A program made the translations under genes and the position numbers. Positions 9,726 to 19,900 of a stretch of DNA of 64,000 bases are shown here, in pieces. Under the pieces are notes generated by a model. The model did no database searches. It was not told the origin of the DNA and saw nothing but the letters and a program-made list of their open reading frames with translations. This stretch comes from CAYLPJ01 sp964385465. GTDB lineage: Bacteria; Planctomycetota; Phycisphaerae; SM23-33. Position 1 is the stretch's first letter, and each line of letters begins with the position of its first letter. The stretch covers positions 241,166 through 305,165 of the forward strand of contig CAYLPJ010000002.1 in NCBI GenBank assembly GCA_964385465.1, in the 5' to 3' direction.

Positions 9726-10019
9726 ATGCCACGTGGGCGGTTGCTGGCATCTCTCGTTGTGCTCGGCCTGCTGGCGTCGGTCTTGACCGGCTGCGGCAGC
9801 AAGGTCAGCGAGAGCAACTACGAGAAGATCAAGACGGACATGACGCGGGCCGAGGTCGAGGCGATTCTCGGCGAGGGTACGGAGACCAGCGGCGGCGGGG
9901 CCTCGATCGGAGGCATCAGCGCCTCCGGCACGGTGGTGACCTGGAAGGACGGCGAGAAGTCCATCACGGTCACGTTCGCCAACGACAAGGTGGTCATGAA
10001 GACCAAGAAGGGCATGTAG
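9726..10019 (+). CDS. Small lipoprotein, DUF3862 / BamE(SmpA)-like fold
   Basis: This 97-aa protein has a lipoprotein signal: MPRGRLLASL, a hydrophobic core, then the lipobox LTGC with the lipidated Cys at residue 23. The mature part YEKIKTDMTRAEVEAILGEG is the helix-turn typical of SmpA/OmlA/BamE-like and DUF3862 domains. It is followed by a three-strand sheet (VVTWKDGEKSITVTFANDKV). AAAGGAGA lies just upstream of ATG 9726. In proteobacteria the fold is found in outer-membrane assembly factors, but many small lipoproteins with this fold have no known role, so function is open. It is the first of three consecutive lipoprotein genes on this strand, although the gaps (231 and 132 bp) suggest separate promoters. 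Confidence 0.8.
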   Translation: MPRGRLLASLVVLGLLASVLTGCGSKVSESNYEKIKTDMTRAEVEAILGEGTETSGGGASIGGISASGTVVTWKDGEKSITVTFANDKVVMKTKKGM

Positions 10020-10250
10020 GTTCCGGAAACACGCCCACAGCCGCCTGCCTGACGGGCTTTGCCTGACACGGTATGCACGACACTTCGGCCAGACCGCCCC
10101 GCCACCGCAAGACCGTCCGTCCCCCGCCGCAAGACGGGCGGGACGGGCAGACAGGCGTCGGTTGAGGGGCCGACGCGAGACGAGAGACCTGAAACAGTGG
10201 AACGCCGACACGCAGCAGACACAATCGAGAGCAGAAGAAAGGGACACACG

Positions 10251-11807
10251 ATGAGGAACAGAACGTTTTGGACTTTGGCGCTTCTCCTGGCCGCTTCGGC
10301 CGCCATGGTGGGGTGCTGTGCGGAAGAGACCGTCGAAGCCGAGCCCGTAGCGGCCCCGCCTCCCAAGCCGGCCCCGAAGCCGGCGCCCAAGCCGATGCCC
10401 TGCGAGCCGGCGGGCACGGCCAGGACGATGACCGTCCTGCCGTCGCGCGATCCGGCCTGCGGCGTGATCCGCGTGACCAAGACCGCGCCGGATACCGTGA
10501 TCGTCGGCGCGGAGTTCGACTACGTCATCAAGCTGACCAACGTCACCAAGGCGGTGATCGAGGGCGTCATGCTCAAGGAGAAGCTCGATCAGAACTTCCG
10601 TCTGACCGGGACCAACCCCAAGAGCACCATCGACGGCCAGACGCTGCACTGGAACGTCGGCGCCATGAAGCCGGGCGAGACGCGGACGTTCACGATTCGC
10701 GGCTCGGCCGCCGGCGCCGGGCCCGTCTCGGCCTGCACGGACGTGACGTACGAGAACCCGCGGGTCTGCCTGGCCATCAAGGCCGTCCAGCCCACGCTCC
10801 AGATCACCAAGGCCGGGCCCGACCAGGTGCTGCTGTGTGACCCGATCACCTACAAGATCACGGTCAAGAACACCGGCAGCGGCAACGCCTGCGACGTGGT
10901 CGTCACCGACGACCTGCCCGACGGCGTGGCCACCATGAACGGGCAGAAGTCCGTCAAGTACCGTATCGGCGCGCTGGCGCCGGGCCAGAGCCGCGACTTC
11001 ACCATCCAGGCCAAGGCCTCCAAGACCGGCACGTTCACCAACAACGCCTCCGTGGCGGCCAGCGGGGGCCTCGCGGCCACCAGCAACGGCGTCACCACGA
11101 AGGTAACCAAGCCGGAGCTGAAGGTCGTCAAGGCCGGCCCGAACCTCCGCTACGTCGGTCGCCCGGCGGACTACACCATCACCGTCACCAACACCGGCGA
11201 CGGCCCGGCCCGCAACACGGTCCTGACCGACCAGATCCCCGCCGGGACGACACTGGTCAAGGCCAGCAACCAGGGCACCGCCAGCGGCGGGAAGGTCACC
11301 TGGAGCCTGGGCACGATCGCTCCGGGCGCCAGCAAGAACGTCTCGCTGACGCTGCGGATGAGCCAGACCGGCACGGTCCGCAATGTCGCGACGGCGCAGG
11401 CCTACTGCGCCTCCGGCCAGGGCGCCACGACCACCGAGGTCAAGGGCGTGCCCGCCATCCTGCTGGAGTGCGTCGACCTTGCCGACCCGATCGAGGTCGG
11501 CGGCAACGAGACGTACGTGATCACCGTCACCAACCAGGGCTCGGCGGTCGGCACCAACATCGTCATCGCCACCACCCTCCCGGCCGAGCAGACCTACGTG
11601 TCCTCCAACGGGCCGACCAAGGCCAAGGCCGAGGGCAAGAAGGTCACTTTCGCCCCGCTGGCCTCCCTGGCTCCCAAGGCCAAGGCCACCTACCGCGTGG
11701 TCGTCAAGGCCAGCGCCGCCGGCGACGTGCGGTTCGGTGTCCAGTTGACCAGCGACCAGATGGACTCGCCCGCCAGCGAGACCGAGAGCACCCACCAGTA
11801 CGAATAA
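10251..11807 (+). CDS. Lipoprotein with tandem DUF11 (Ig-like, OmcB-type) repeats
   Basis: The 518-aa protein starts with a lipoprotein signal whose lipobox AMVGC gives a lipidated Cys at residue 22. A Pro/Lys-rich spacer follows (PPPKPAPKPAPKPMP), suited to crossing the periplasm or cell wall. The rest is about four DUF11 beta-sandwich repeats of roughly 110 aa. Each carries the pattern of a strand ending YxIxVxNTG, then DxLPxG, then a GxLAPGxSxxF strand (for example PITYKITVKNTGSGNACDVV and ADYTITVTNTGDGPARNTVL). Such repeats occur in chlamydial OmcB and many planctomycete envelope proteins. It is probably structural or adhesive. Even Cys spacing within repeats may allow disulfides. The start ATG 10251 follows AGAAAGGGA. 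Confidence 0.85.
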   Translation: MRNRTFWTLALLLAASAAMVGCCAEETVEAEPVAAPPPKPAPKPAPKPMPCEPAGTARTMTVLPSRDPACGVIRVTKTAPDTVIVGAEFDYVIKLTNVTKAVIEGVMLKEKLDQNFRLTGTNPKSTIDGQTLHWNVGAMKPGETRTFTIRGSAAGAGPVSACTDVTYENPRVCLAIKAVQPTLQITKAGPDQVLLCDPITYKITVKNTGSGNACDVVVTDDLPDGVATMNGQKSVKYRIGALAPGQSRDFTIQAKASKTGTFTNNASVAASGGLAATSNGVTTKVTKPELKVVKAGPNLRYVGRPADYTITVTNTGDGPARNTVLTDQIPAGTTLVKASNQGTASGGKVTWSLGTIAPGASKNVSLTLRMSQTGTVRNVATAQAYCASGQGATTTEVKGVPAILLECVDLADPIEVGGNETYVITVTNQGSAVGTNIVIATTLPAEQTYVSSNGPTKAKAEGKKVTFAPLASLAPKAKATYRVVVKASAAGDVRFGVQLTSDQMDSPASETESTHQYE

Positions 11808-11939
11808 GCACCTCGTGCTGACCAAGGCGTACGCCGCAGAGGGGCGCCCCCGCCGGGCGTCCCTCTGTCTTGCGCCGCCGCACCCATGCCGACGCCGGCG
11901 CCCCCGGCTTCCTATACTGCCAGAGAAGGAGAGCCAACC

Positions 11940-12542
11940 ATGACACGCCCACTCGCACTCGCCGCACCGACACTGCTCGCCGCTGCGCTCGTCGCCGGCT
12001 GCGGGCCCGCCGCCAACGGCCGACCCGAGTTCACCGCCGCGGAAATGGAACGCGCCGCCGCCAGCCGGTCCGACCTCGTCGGGAGGAAGGCGCCCCCCTT
12101 CACGCTCATGAACCAGGACGAGAAGCCCGTCTCGCTCGGGGACCTCGCCGGAAAATGGGTGGTGCTCTACTTCTACCCCAAGGACGACACCCCCGGCTGC
12201 GCCTGCCAGGCCAACGAGTTCACCGAGCTGCTGTGGAAGTTCCGCAACATGGACGCGGTGGTCTACGGCGTCAGCGCCGACTCCCCCGCCAGCCACCGGC
12301 GGTTCATGAAGAAGTACGGGCTCGAGCTCAACCTGCTCAGCGATCCCGATCACGACATGATGGCAAGCTACGGGGCGTGGGTGAGCAGCAGCCTGGGGAC
12401 CATGGACTACGGACGCGTCGTCCGCACCACGTTCCTGATCGGCCCCGACGGGACCATCCGCCACCACTGGCCCGAGGTCATCCCCGAGGGTCACGCCGCA
12501 CGCGTGCGGGACAAGCTCGCCGAACTCCAGGCCCGCGGCTGA
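11940..12542 (+). CDS. Lipoprotein peroxiredoxin (BCP/AhpC-TSA family)
   Basis: This 200-aa thiol peroxidase is predicted to reduce peroxides at the cell envelope. The N-terminus has a lipobox (LVAGC, Cys 21). The thioredoxin-fold domain begins at LVGRKAPPFTLMNQDEKPVS. The peroxidatic site is YFYPKDDTPGCACQANEF, with the peroxidatic Cys at residue 87. In E. coli BCP the resolving Cys is five residues later; here that place is Asn and a second Cys sits only two residues on (Cys 89), making a C-A-C motif. Later family segments are YGVSADSPASHRRF and TTFLIGPDGTIRHHW. AGAAGGAGAG precedes ATG 11940. Substrate and reductant are unknown. Confidence 0.9.
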   Translation: MTRPLALAAPTLLAAALVAGCGPAANGRPEFTAAEMERAAASRSDLVGRKAPPFTLMNQDEKPVSLGDLAGKWVVLYFYPKDDTPGCACQANEFTELLWKFRNMDAVVYGVSADSPASHRRFMKKYGLELNLLSDPDHDMMASYGAWVSSSLGTMDYGRVVRTTFLIGPDGTIRHHWPEVIPEGHAARVRDKLAELQARG

Positions 12543-12700
12543 CGCACCGGCACGCGGGCCTGCCGTGGCCGGCAGGCAGCAGCCAGTGGCCCGTGGCTGG
12601 CGAAACGGCGCGGCTTTCGTCGGCCGGGATCGCCCGGCCACGAACCTGGCCGGCCACAGGCTACTGCCCTGCCGGCCACGGCCCAAGGCCCGCGGGCACC

Positions 12701-13027
12701 TCAGGCGATGGCTTCGTTGTCGAGAATGAGCCCGACCTCACTGCGGCCAAGGGCGACGATCAGAGCACAGGCCCCCGCATCCGGCCGGTTGCCGCCGGCG
12801 TTCAGTCGAACCCGGGCGTCCAGCAGGGGAATGGTCTTCTCCTTGCATTCCAGCACGCCTTTGACCAGGCGCGCGTTGGCTGGAACGTCCGTCAGGTCGA
12901 CACCGTCGAGGATGTCGCGGGAGGTGAGCAGGTCGGCCGCGTCGATCCCGGCCGTGAAGCCAAGACCGTCTTGGCCGTCAACCGTTTGGGGGGCCAGAAT
13001 GCCGTTTGGTGTTTCGCTGGATGCCAT
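12701..13027 (-). CDS. Short CheW-like domain protein, probably truncated
   Basis: The 108-aa product matches the middle of a CheW domain. GIDAADLLTSRDILDGVDLT resembles the strand/helix before the conserved turn, and VPANARLVKGVLECKEKTIP with LLDARVRL matches the CheW core usually written VPxxxxxxxGVxxxRGxxxPxxDLR. ALIVALGRSEVGLILD is the next hairpin. After it the protein stops (NEAIA), so the second CheW subdomain is missing; typical CheW has 150-170 aa. The start is sound: GGAGGTGAG sits just before ATG 13027. No CheA, MCP or CheR is nearby. It may be a decayed gene, or a minimal coupling or decoy domain. About 100 bp upstream lies a good -10 box with a palindrome. Confidence 0.65.
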   Translation of the reverse strand: MASSETPNGILAPQTVDGQDGLGFTAGIDAADLLTSRDILDGVDLTDVPANARLVKGVLECKEKTIPLLDARVRLNAGGNRPDAGACALIVALGRSEVGLILDNEAIA

Positions 13028-13102
13028 GATCTCACCTCCGTTGAGCTGCCTTACCCGACGGTCCGATTATCGACTCCCCCCGATCGAGCCTGAAACGAAA
13101 TT

Positions 13103-13131
13103 GGAATTATCTTAATTCCGTAAATATTATA
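13103..13131 (-). promoter_or_regulatory. Candidate promoter -10 and operator palindrome for the CheW-like gene
   Basis: On the minus strand a perfect TATAAT lies at 13131-13126. Just downstream, where transcription would start, is an inverted repeat GGAATTA-TCT-TAATTCC (arms 13103-13109 and 13113-13119). The region is markedly AT-rich within 70% GC surroundings. The -35 box is weak. The palindrome over the expected start point suggests a repressor site, which is inference. Confidence 0.45.
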
Positions 13132-13380
13132 CGCGGCCTAACGCGTTTTGTGCGCGCCTTGTTCCCAATTTCACAAAGTTTTTCTGTAAGCGGTCGTAAG
13201 GTATCTCCCCCACAAGACTTGCCCGACGTGCGTTTTGCTGCCAATCCGTCCCCGCCGGCTCCGACCCCGCATGTATCCGACGTCCAGCGTCTGATGTCTC
13301 ACATATGCAATCCCATATCTGTTGTCCGCCCGGCCACCCCCCCGGCGGCCCGCCCCCGCGTCGTATCCCATCCCCAGAAC
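13132..13380. other. Intergenic region between CheW-like gene and tRNA-Arg promoter
   Basis: Together with the flanking promoter elements this makes a 408-bp stretch without a protein gene (13028-13435). I see no coding potential, repeat or RNA fold in it beyond the promoter parts listed separately. Confidence 0.4.
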
Positions 13381-13409
13381 TTGACCGTTGCCCCGCCCCG
13401 GGATACATT
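13381..13409 (+). promoter_or_regulatory. Sigma-70 type promoter of tRNA-Arg
   Basis: TTGACC (13381-13386) and TACATT (13404-13409) are separated by exactly 17 bp. The -10 box ends 26 bp before the first base of the tRNA, which fits a short leader. Confidence 0.7.
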
Positions 13410-13435
13410 CATTCCGGCACGCCGTTGAGCCGTTG

Positions 13436-13509
13436 GCGCCCGTAGCTCAACCGGATAGAGCAGCGGTCTTCTAAACCGCAGGTCGCAGGTTCGAGTCCTG
13501 CCGGGCGCG
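13436..13509 (+). tRNA. tRNA-Arg (anticodon UCU)
   Basis: The cloverleaf folds completely. The 7-bp acceptor stem is GCGCCCG with CGGGCGC, and the D-arm is GCTC/GAGC. The anticodon stem GCGGT/ACCGC holds loop CTTCTAA (anticodon TCT, reading AGA). The variable loop is AGGTC, and the T-arm GCAGG/CCTGC holds loop TTCGAGT. The discriminator base is G 13509, as expected for many Arg tRNAs. No CCA is encoded. The open frame on the other strand that crosses it is spurious. Confidence 0.95.
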
Positions 13510-13927
13510 GTCTTACGGGTCCGCCGCCGGATGGCATGCGCGCCGGCAGAGGCCGGGGGCTCGACGCGCCGGTCGGACCCGCCGGACTCCCCGTGTGCGT
13601 TCGCCTCGGCCATCGCCGCCCATGCCCCGACGCCGGACCGTCAAAACACGCGCTTGGCCTGAAGCCGGGCGCGCGGTACAGTCAAAGGGTTCGGCGGGGT
13701 CTTTCCGTTCCTTCGTTCCTGTCGTCCGCCGAGCGTGACGGCAAGCGATGTGGGGCATCCCGGCCACACCGGGGTTGTCGGCAGGCTGCGTCCGTTCCGC
13801 TCGGTGCGGACACCCCGCGGGCCTCGCGTGCCGGGCGGCAACGGAACAAGCCGGACCCGCCGCTCCAGCTCGCGAGCGGAACCGATCCGCCGAATCCAGC
13901 AGCCGGGGGACGAAAGGAGAACACGCC
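13510..13927. other. Leader region between tRNA-Arg and the giant surface protein gene
   Basis: This 418-bp stretch has no supported gene. A long-range inverted repeat (CGGGTCCG 13516-13523, CGGACCCG 13574-13581) lies just after the tRNA and could help end its transcript, but there is no T-run. The ribosome binding site GAAAGGAGA of the next gene is at its right end. I could not identify the promoter. Confidence 0.4.
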
Positions 13928-16900
13928 ATGAAGCCCCATGCACTCTACGCCGCCTCCGCTCTCTTGGCGCTATCGGGGGCCGTATCCGCCGCGGAATTCA
14001 CGCCCATCGGCGACCTGCCCCCCGGGGCAGTCGACAGCTCGGCCGAGGGGATCAGCGACGACGGATCCGTCGTCGTCGGTTACGGGCACGGCTTCTACGG
14101 GCGGGAGGCCATTCGCTGGACAGAAGCTGGCCTTGCCGGCCTCGGGACCCTCGGCGGGGACCGCACACGAGACGTCGCCCGGGCTTGCTCTGCCGACGGA
14201 TCGGTGATCGTTGGCGAAAGCCGCGCCCTGGAGAACAACCAGGTGCTGGGCCAAGCCTTCCGGTGGACGGCCGAGACCGGCATGGTCGGGCTCGGCTACC
14301 TGGACTCCACGTACCGCGGGAGCCACGGGCTCGACTGCTCGCCCGACGGCTCGGTCGTCGTGGGTGACAGCTACTACGCATCGTGGAAAAATGAGGCCTT
14401 CCGCTGGACCGAGGCCACGGGCATGGTCGGCATGGGACACCCGCCCGGGGGGGCGACCTCGGCAAGGGCGGTGTCGCCGGACGGAGCCCTGGTCGTTGGC
14501 ATCTGGAACACCGGCTCCGTGAATGAGCCGGGACGGTGGACGCAAGCGACCGGGTGGGAGGGCCTCGGGGATTTGCCCGGGGGGAGCCGGTACGGGTACG
14601 CGCAGGCCTGTTCCGACGACGGATCCGTGATCGTGGGGTTCAGCTCCAATGCTGAGGGCACCGTCCCGTTCCGCTGGACGGAGGCCACGGGCATGGTGGG
14701 TCTGGAAGACCTGCCCGGAGGCGACGTCTACTCCTGGATCGGCGGCTGCACGGCCGACGCAAGCATTCTCGTCGGCTGCGGATCTGTGGGCACGGGCGAT
14801 GCCGGCAGGCGCGCCGCCGTATGGGACACCGAGCATGGCGCGCGGGAGCTGTCCGACGTGCTCGACGATCTCGGTCTCGCCGCCCAGCTCAACGGGTGGA
14901 CGCTCAGGGCCGCTCGCGCCGTCACGCCCGACGGCCGATGGATCTGCGGATACGGAACCAACCCCTCGGGCCACACGGAGGGCTTTCGGGTACTCATGGA
15001 CCCCGACGAGGCCCGGTGGGTCAGCCCCACAAGCGGGGCCTGGGACGACCTGACCAATTGGGATCCCTGGAAGCCCGGGGCGACGACGGACACGTTCATT
15101 GAGCCCGACCACGGGCTGACGGTGACGGGGCCGACGCTGGCCACGACGGTAGCGTCGCTGTCGATCGGCTCGCAGGTGGACGGCACGGCGGAACTCCAGG
15201 TCCAGTCCGCCGGTCCGGTGACGGTCTCGGGGAACCTCGATGTCGGCGCCCCCGGCGACGCGCTGATCCACGTCGGCGGCGGGGCGTCGCTCACCAGCGG
15301 CGCGACGCGGATCGCCGCAGACGCCAACACCGCCGGCTCGGTCATCATCGACGGCGCGGACGCGACGTGGACGGTCACTGGCACCGAAGATGTGTTCGTC
15401 GGCGGCGACGGGTGGCTCTCCCCCGCCGCCGGCGGAACCGGGTCGGTCACGTTCCGCAACGGCGCGGCCGGGAGCTTCGGCGGCCACGTCGTCCTCGCGG
15501 CGGCCGCCAACAGCGTCGCGGACGTGGACATCACGGCCGGGTCGTCGTGCGCCGTGGTCGGGCACGTCCGCGTGGGCTATGCGGGCAGTGCGGATCTGGC
15601 GCTCGTCGGCGGCGGGCAGCTCGATTGCGATGCGGCATGGATGGCGTACGATCCGTGCGCGACGGGCACCGCCGTCGTGGACGGCGAGGGTTCGGCATGG
15701 AGGTCGGACGGCTCGGCCACGATCGCCTTCAACGGGCAGGCTGATCTCGCCGTCTCCGGCGGGGCGCTGGCTTCGTTCGCTGCGACGACGGTCTCCGGCG
15801 GCTTCGGCGGCCGGGCCACGGTCATCGCGACCGACGCGAACACGCGGTTCGAGACGGGGGCGCTGACCATCGCCGCACACGGCCAGGCCGAACTCCATGC
15901 GCTGGACGGCGCGACGGTGCAGACGGGAGCCGTTCTCGCCGCCCCGGCCGCTGACGCGAACACCGAGATTGTCATTCGTGGCGCCGCGACGTCCTGGAAC
16001 ACCGGCGGCGGGTCGCTGGCGCTGGCCCCGGCCGGGCGGGCGCAGCTCGACCTGCTGGACGGCGCGGGGCTGGTCTGCGGGGACGCGAACCTCGCCGCCG
16101 GGCCGGCCGGCGAGGCGGTCGCCCGCGTCGATGGCCAGGCATCGGCATGGACGGTGAACGGGTCGTTGTGGGTGGGCGGATCAGCCGGCGGCGGCGGGGG
16201 CACGGCCACACTGACCGTCGACGCCAACGCCCGCGTCCTCGCCGACGGCGACGTGGGCGTCTGGGACGCCGGGGCGGTGCACCTGACGGCGGGCTTGCTG
16301 TCGGCCGAGACGGTCAGGCTGTCGGCGACCGGCTCCCCGCAGTTCACGACGGGACCGGACTCGACGCTTCGCGTCAACGGGCTCGTCGGTTTCGGGGACG
16401 CGGCGTCCTTCGCCGGCGCGCTCCAGATCGGCCACGCCAGCAGTGGCAACGGCAGCCACGCCGTCGGCGCCGGCCAGGGCCTCGCCGTCGCCGGCCGGCT
16501 CGACGTCGGATACGACGCCAACGGCCTGCTGACCGTCACCGACGGGGGGACGGTGACCAGCGGCGCGGGGACGGTGGGTCTGCTGGCCGACGCCAACGGC
16601 ACGGCGGTGGTCAGCGGGTCCGGCTCGGCCTGGACCGTGTCGGACCCGTGCGGCGTCCTCGACGGCGGGCTGCTCGTCGGCAAGACCGGCACCGCCCGGC
16701 TCGTCGTCGAAGACGGCGGGCGAGTCGCGTGCGTCACCGGCGCGGTCGGCGCGATGCCGGGCGGAACGGGCGCGGTGCTGCTGGACGGCAACGGCGCGGC
16801 CCTGTCGGTGGACGCCGCGCTCTACGTGGGCGGCTCGGCCGCCGGGCCGGGCGGCGGGGCCTCCCTCAGTGTGGGGGCCGGCGCGGCGGTCGCCGTCGGC

Positions 16901-19900
16901 GGCCCGCTGGAGGCCTGGTCGGGCGGATCGATCGGCATCGAGGGCGGCGACGTAACGGCCGGGGCGTTCCAGAACGCCGGAGGGGCGTTCACCTTTCCTG
17001 CCGGAACGCTGACGGTGGACGGCGGGGCCTTTGATCCGGGCGTGACGGACTTCGAGCTCGACGGCAACGCCGGGCCGGTCCTGACGCTTACCAACGGGGC
17101 GTCCGCGACGCTGCCCGGCACGCTGACGGTCGCCGACGCCGACGCCGGGACGCTGCGCGTCCTGGCCGGATCGTCGATCGAGTCCGCCTCGGTACGGGTC
17201 GCCGAAGCTGCCGGCTCGGTCGGCTTAGCCGTCGTGGACGGCAACGACTCCCGGTGGCAGACCGGGTCGATGCAGGTCGGCCGCGGGGGCACGGGCGGGT
17301 TGGAGGTCACCAACGGCGGCGGGGTGATCTGGGCCCATGCTGCGATCGGCTCAGGAGCCGACGCCAACGGCACGGTCCGAGTCGACGGCGGGACCTTCAC
17401 CGCGGAGGGCAGCGGCTCGATGACGGTGGGCTGCCACGGCACCGGGACGCTGGAGGTCTGCGCGGGGGGGCTCGTCTCGTCGGGATCGCCCACAGTCGGT
17501 AGCGAACCGAACTCCGTTGGCCGGGCGTTCGTGAGCGGCGACGGCACGGCCTGGGTCGCCGCCGGCGCGGCGATCCGCGTCGGCGAGGAAGGCATGGGAC
17601 GTCTGGAGGTCACGGACGGCGCCCGGCTGGAGACAGGTTCGGCGTGCGTAGCCGTCGGGGAGGGCTCCGTGGGCGGGGTCCTGATCGACGACGGGAACTG
17701 GTCCTGTTCAGACATGCTGTACGTGGGCGGCTCGGGTGTCGGCTCCCTGGAGGTTCGCGGCGGCGGCGTGCTGACGTCCGGCTCGACGCAGATCGGCAAG
17801 AACGTCGAGGGCGTCGGCACGGTCCGGCTGGACGGGCAGGGAACGCGCTGGCAGGCACCGCGGGGACTGACCGTCGGCTCACGGGGCCGGGGCGATGTGC
17901 AGGTCCGCGACGGCGCGTTGCTGGAGGCGTTCGGCGCCACGCTGGGCAGCGCGGCAAGGGCCTCCGGCCACATGCGGCTGGACGACGCGAACTGGCACAA
18001 TTCCGGCGATTTCGCCATCGGGCGTGAAGGCGAGGGGACTTTCGAGGCCGTCAACGGTTCCGAGGTCTACACCGAATACGCCGCGCGGATCGGGAGCAAT
18101 TCAGGCGGCAACGGCGAGGCCCGGATCGACGCCTCCCGGTGGGAAGTGACGGACTTCCTCTCCGTCGGCGCCGCCGGACGGGGGCGGCTGACCGTCACCG
18201 ACGGCGGGATCGTCGTCTCGCAGACCGCGTACATCGGCGAATGGTCCGGCAGCGATGGTCTCGCCGTGGTCACACGCCCGGGCTCGCGGTGTACGGTGAA
18301 CGGCGACCTCATCCTGGGCTACTCAGCGGGCGCTGCGGGGCGGCTGGAGATCACCGGGGGCGCCACGGTCGAGGACTCTGACGGCATGGTGGCCCGGGCC
18401 GCCGGCTCGACGGCCGAGGTGCTCGTCTCCGGGCCCGGCTCGCTGTGGGACAACGTCCGGGGCCACGTCGGCGGCACCGACCGGGGCTGGGGCGGCGCGG
18501 GCGGCGACGGGCACGTGACGGTGACCGACCACGCCGAGATGCGAGCCAGCCACTACCTCAGGATATGGCGGACGGGCAGGCTCGAGCTCGACGGCGGGAC
18601 GCTGACGGTCGGGGAACTGCTGGGCGACGGCAACCCCGGGGCGCTGGCCTTCACAAGCGGGACGCTGACAGTCACCGGGGACCTGGCGCTCGACCTCGAC
18701 GGACCGCTCCACCCGGTGGTCGTGCTGGACGAAAGCCGCCGGCTGAGCGTCGGGGGCACGGCGACCGTCGACACCCACGGGAGGATTACCGTCGACGGCG
18801 GGCACTTCTCGGCCGGGGCCGTGGCCGGAGACGGGCCGCTGGAGTTCCGCACGGGCTCGGTCGCCCTGACTGCCAGCGGCCTGGACGTGGCTCCCGGCGG
18901 GCTACTCGGAGAGGACGTCCGTCTTCACGCCAACCGGCAGCTCAGCGTCTCGGGCACGGTGGACATCGGCGAGGCCGGCCTGCTGACCGTAGACGGCACC
19001 ACGCTCCGGGCCGGGGCCGTCGAGAACGCCGGCGAACTGCTGCTGACCGGCACGCGGCCGCGCGTGGTCGCCGCCGCCCTGAGCAACACCGGCCTGATCC
19101 TCGGTGACGGGCGGCTCGTCGGCGAGACCACCAACGCCGCCGACGGGCGCCTGCTCGCCGAAGCGGGAAACCGGCTGGTGCTCGACGGTTCCGCGGCCAA
19201 CCACGGTACGGTGGAACTGACCGGCGGAACGGTGGAGGTCACCGGCCCGCTGACCAACGCCGCCGGCGGGGACATCCTCGGCCGGGGCACGTTGTCGGCC
19301 GGCGGGCTGGTCAACGAGGGCGACATTGCCCTGTCGGTCGGCGTGACGGACGTCCACGGCGACGCGAACAACGCCCCCGGCGGGGGGGTCATGGTTTCCG
19401 GCCGGGCCGACGTGACGTTCTGGGACGACGTGCACAACGCCGGCGACCTGTTCCGCGTCTCCGCCGACGCCTCGGCGACGTTCTTCGGGGCGTTCTCCGG
19501 GGACGGCATCTCCGGCGACGGTCACGTGTACTTCGAGGAAGACGTCTCGCCGGGCTTCAGCGCCGGCGTGGCCGCGTTCGGCGGCAACGTGACCTTCGGT
19601 CCGGCCGGCAGGCTTCGGTTCGAACTGGGGCCGCCCGACAACAGCGATCCGGGCAACCCCGGCTACGACGCCCTGTCGGTGGCCGGGGACGTCGACCTGG
19701 ACGGCACGCTGGAGTTGACCTGGCTGGCCGACGCCGGCGACCCGCAGACCTGCTTCGGCGGCAGCTATGACGTGGTCGTCTGCGGCGGGGCGATGTCAGG
19801 CGAGCTGGCCGAGATCGCCGGCGAATTGGTCGACTATGTCGACTCGATCGAGCGTATTCCGCTGGGCGACGGGCGGACGGCGCTGCGCGTCACGCTTCAC

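Noticed and set aside
13299..13613. Minus-strand frame with TRTCDLRFRRPLLYP-like sequence
   Set aside because: This is the well-known spurious peptide obtained by translating across a tRNA gene.
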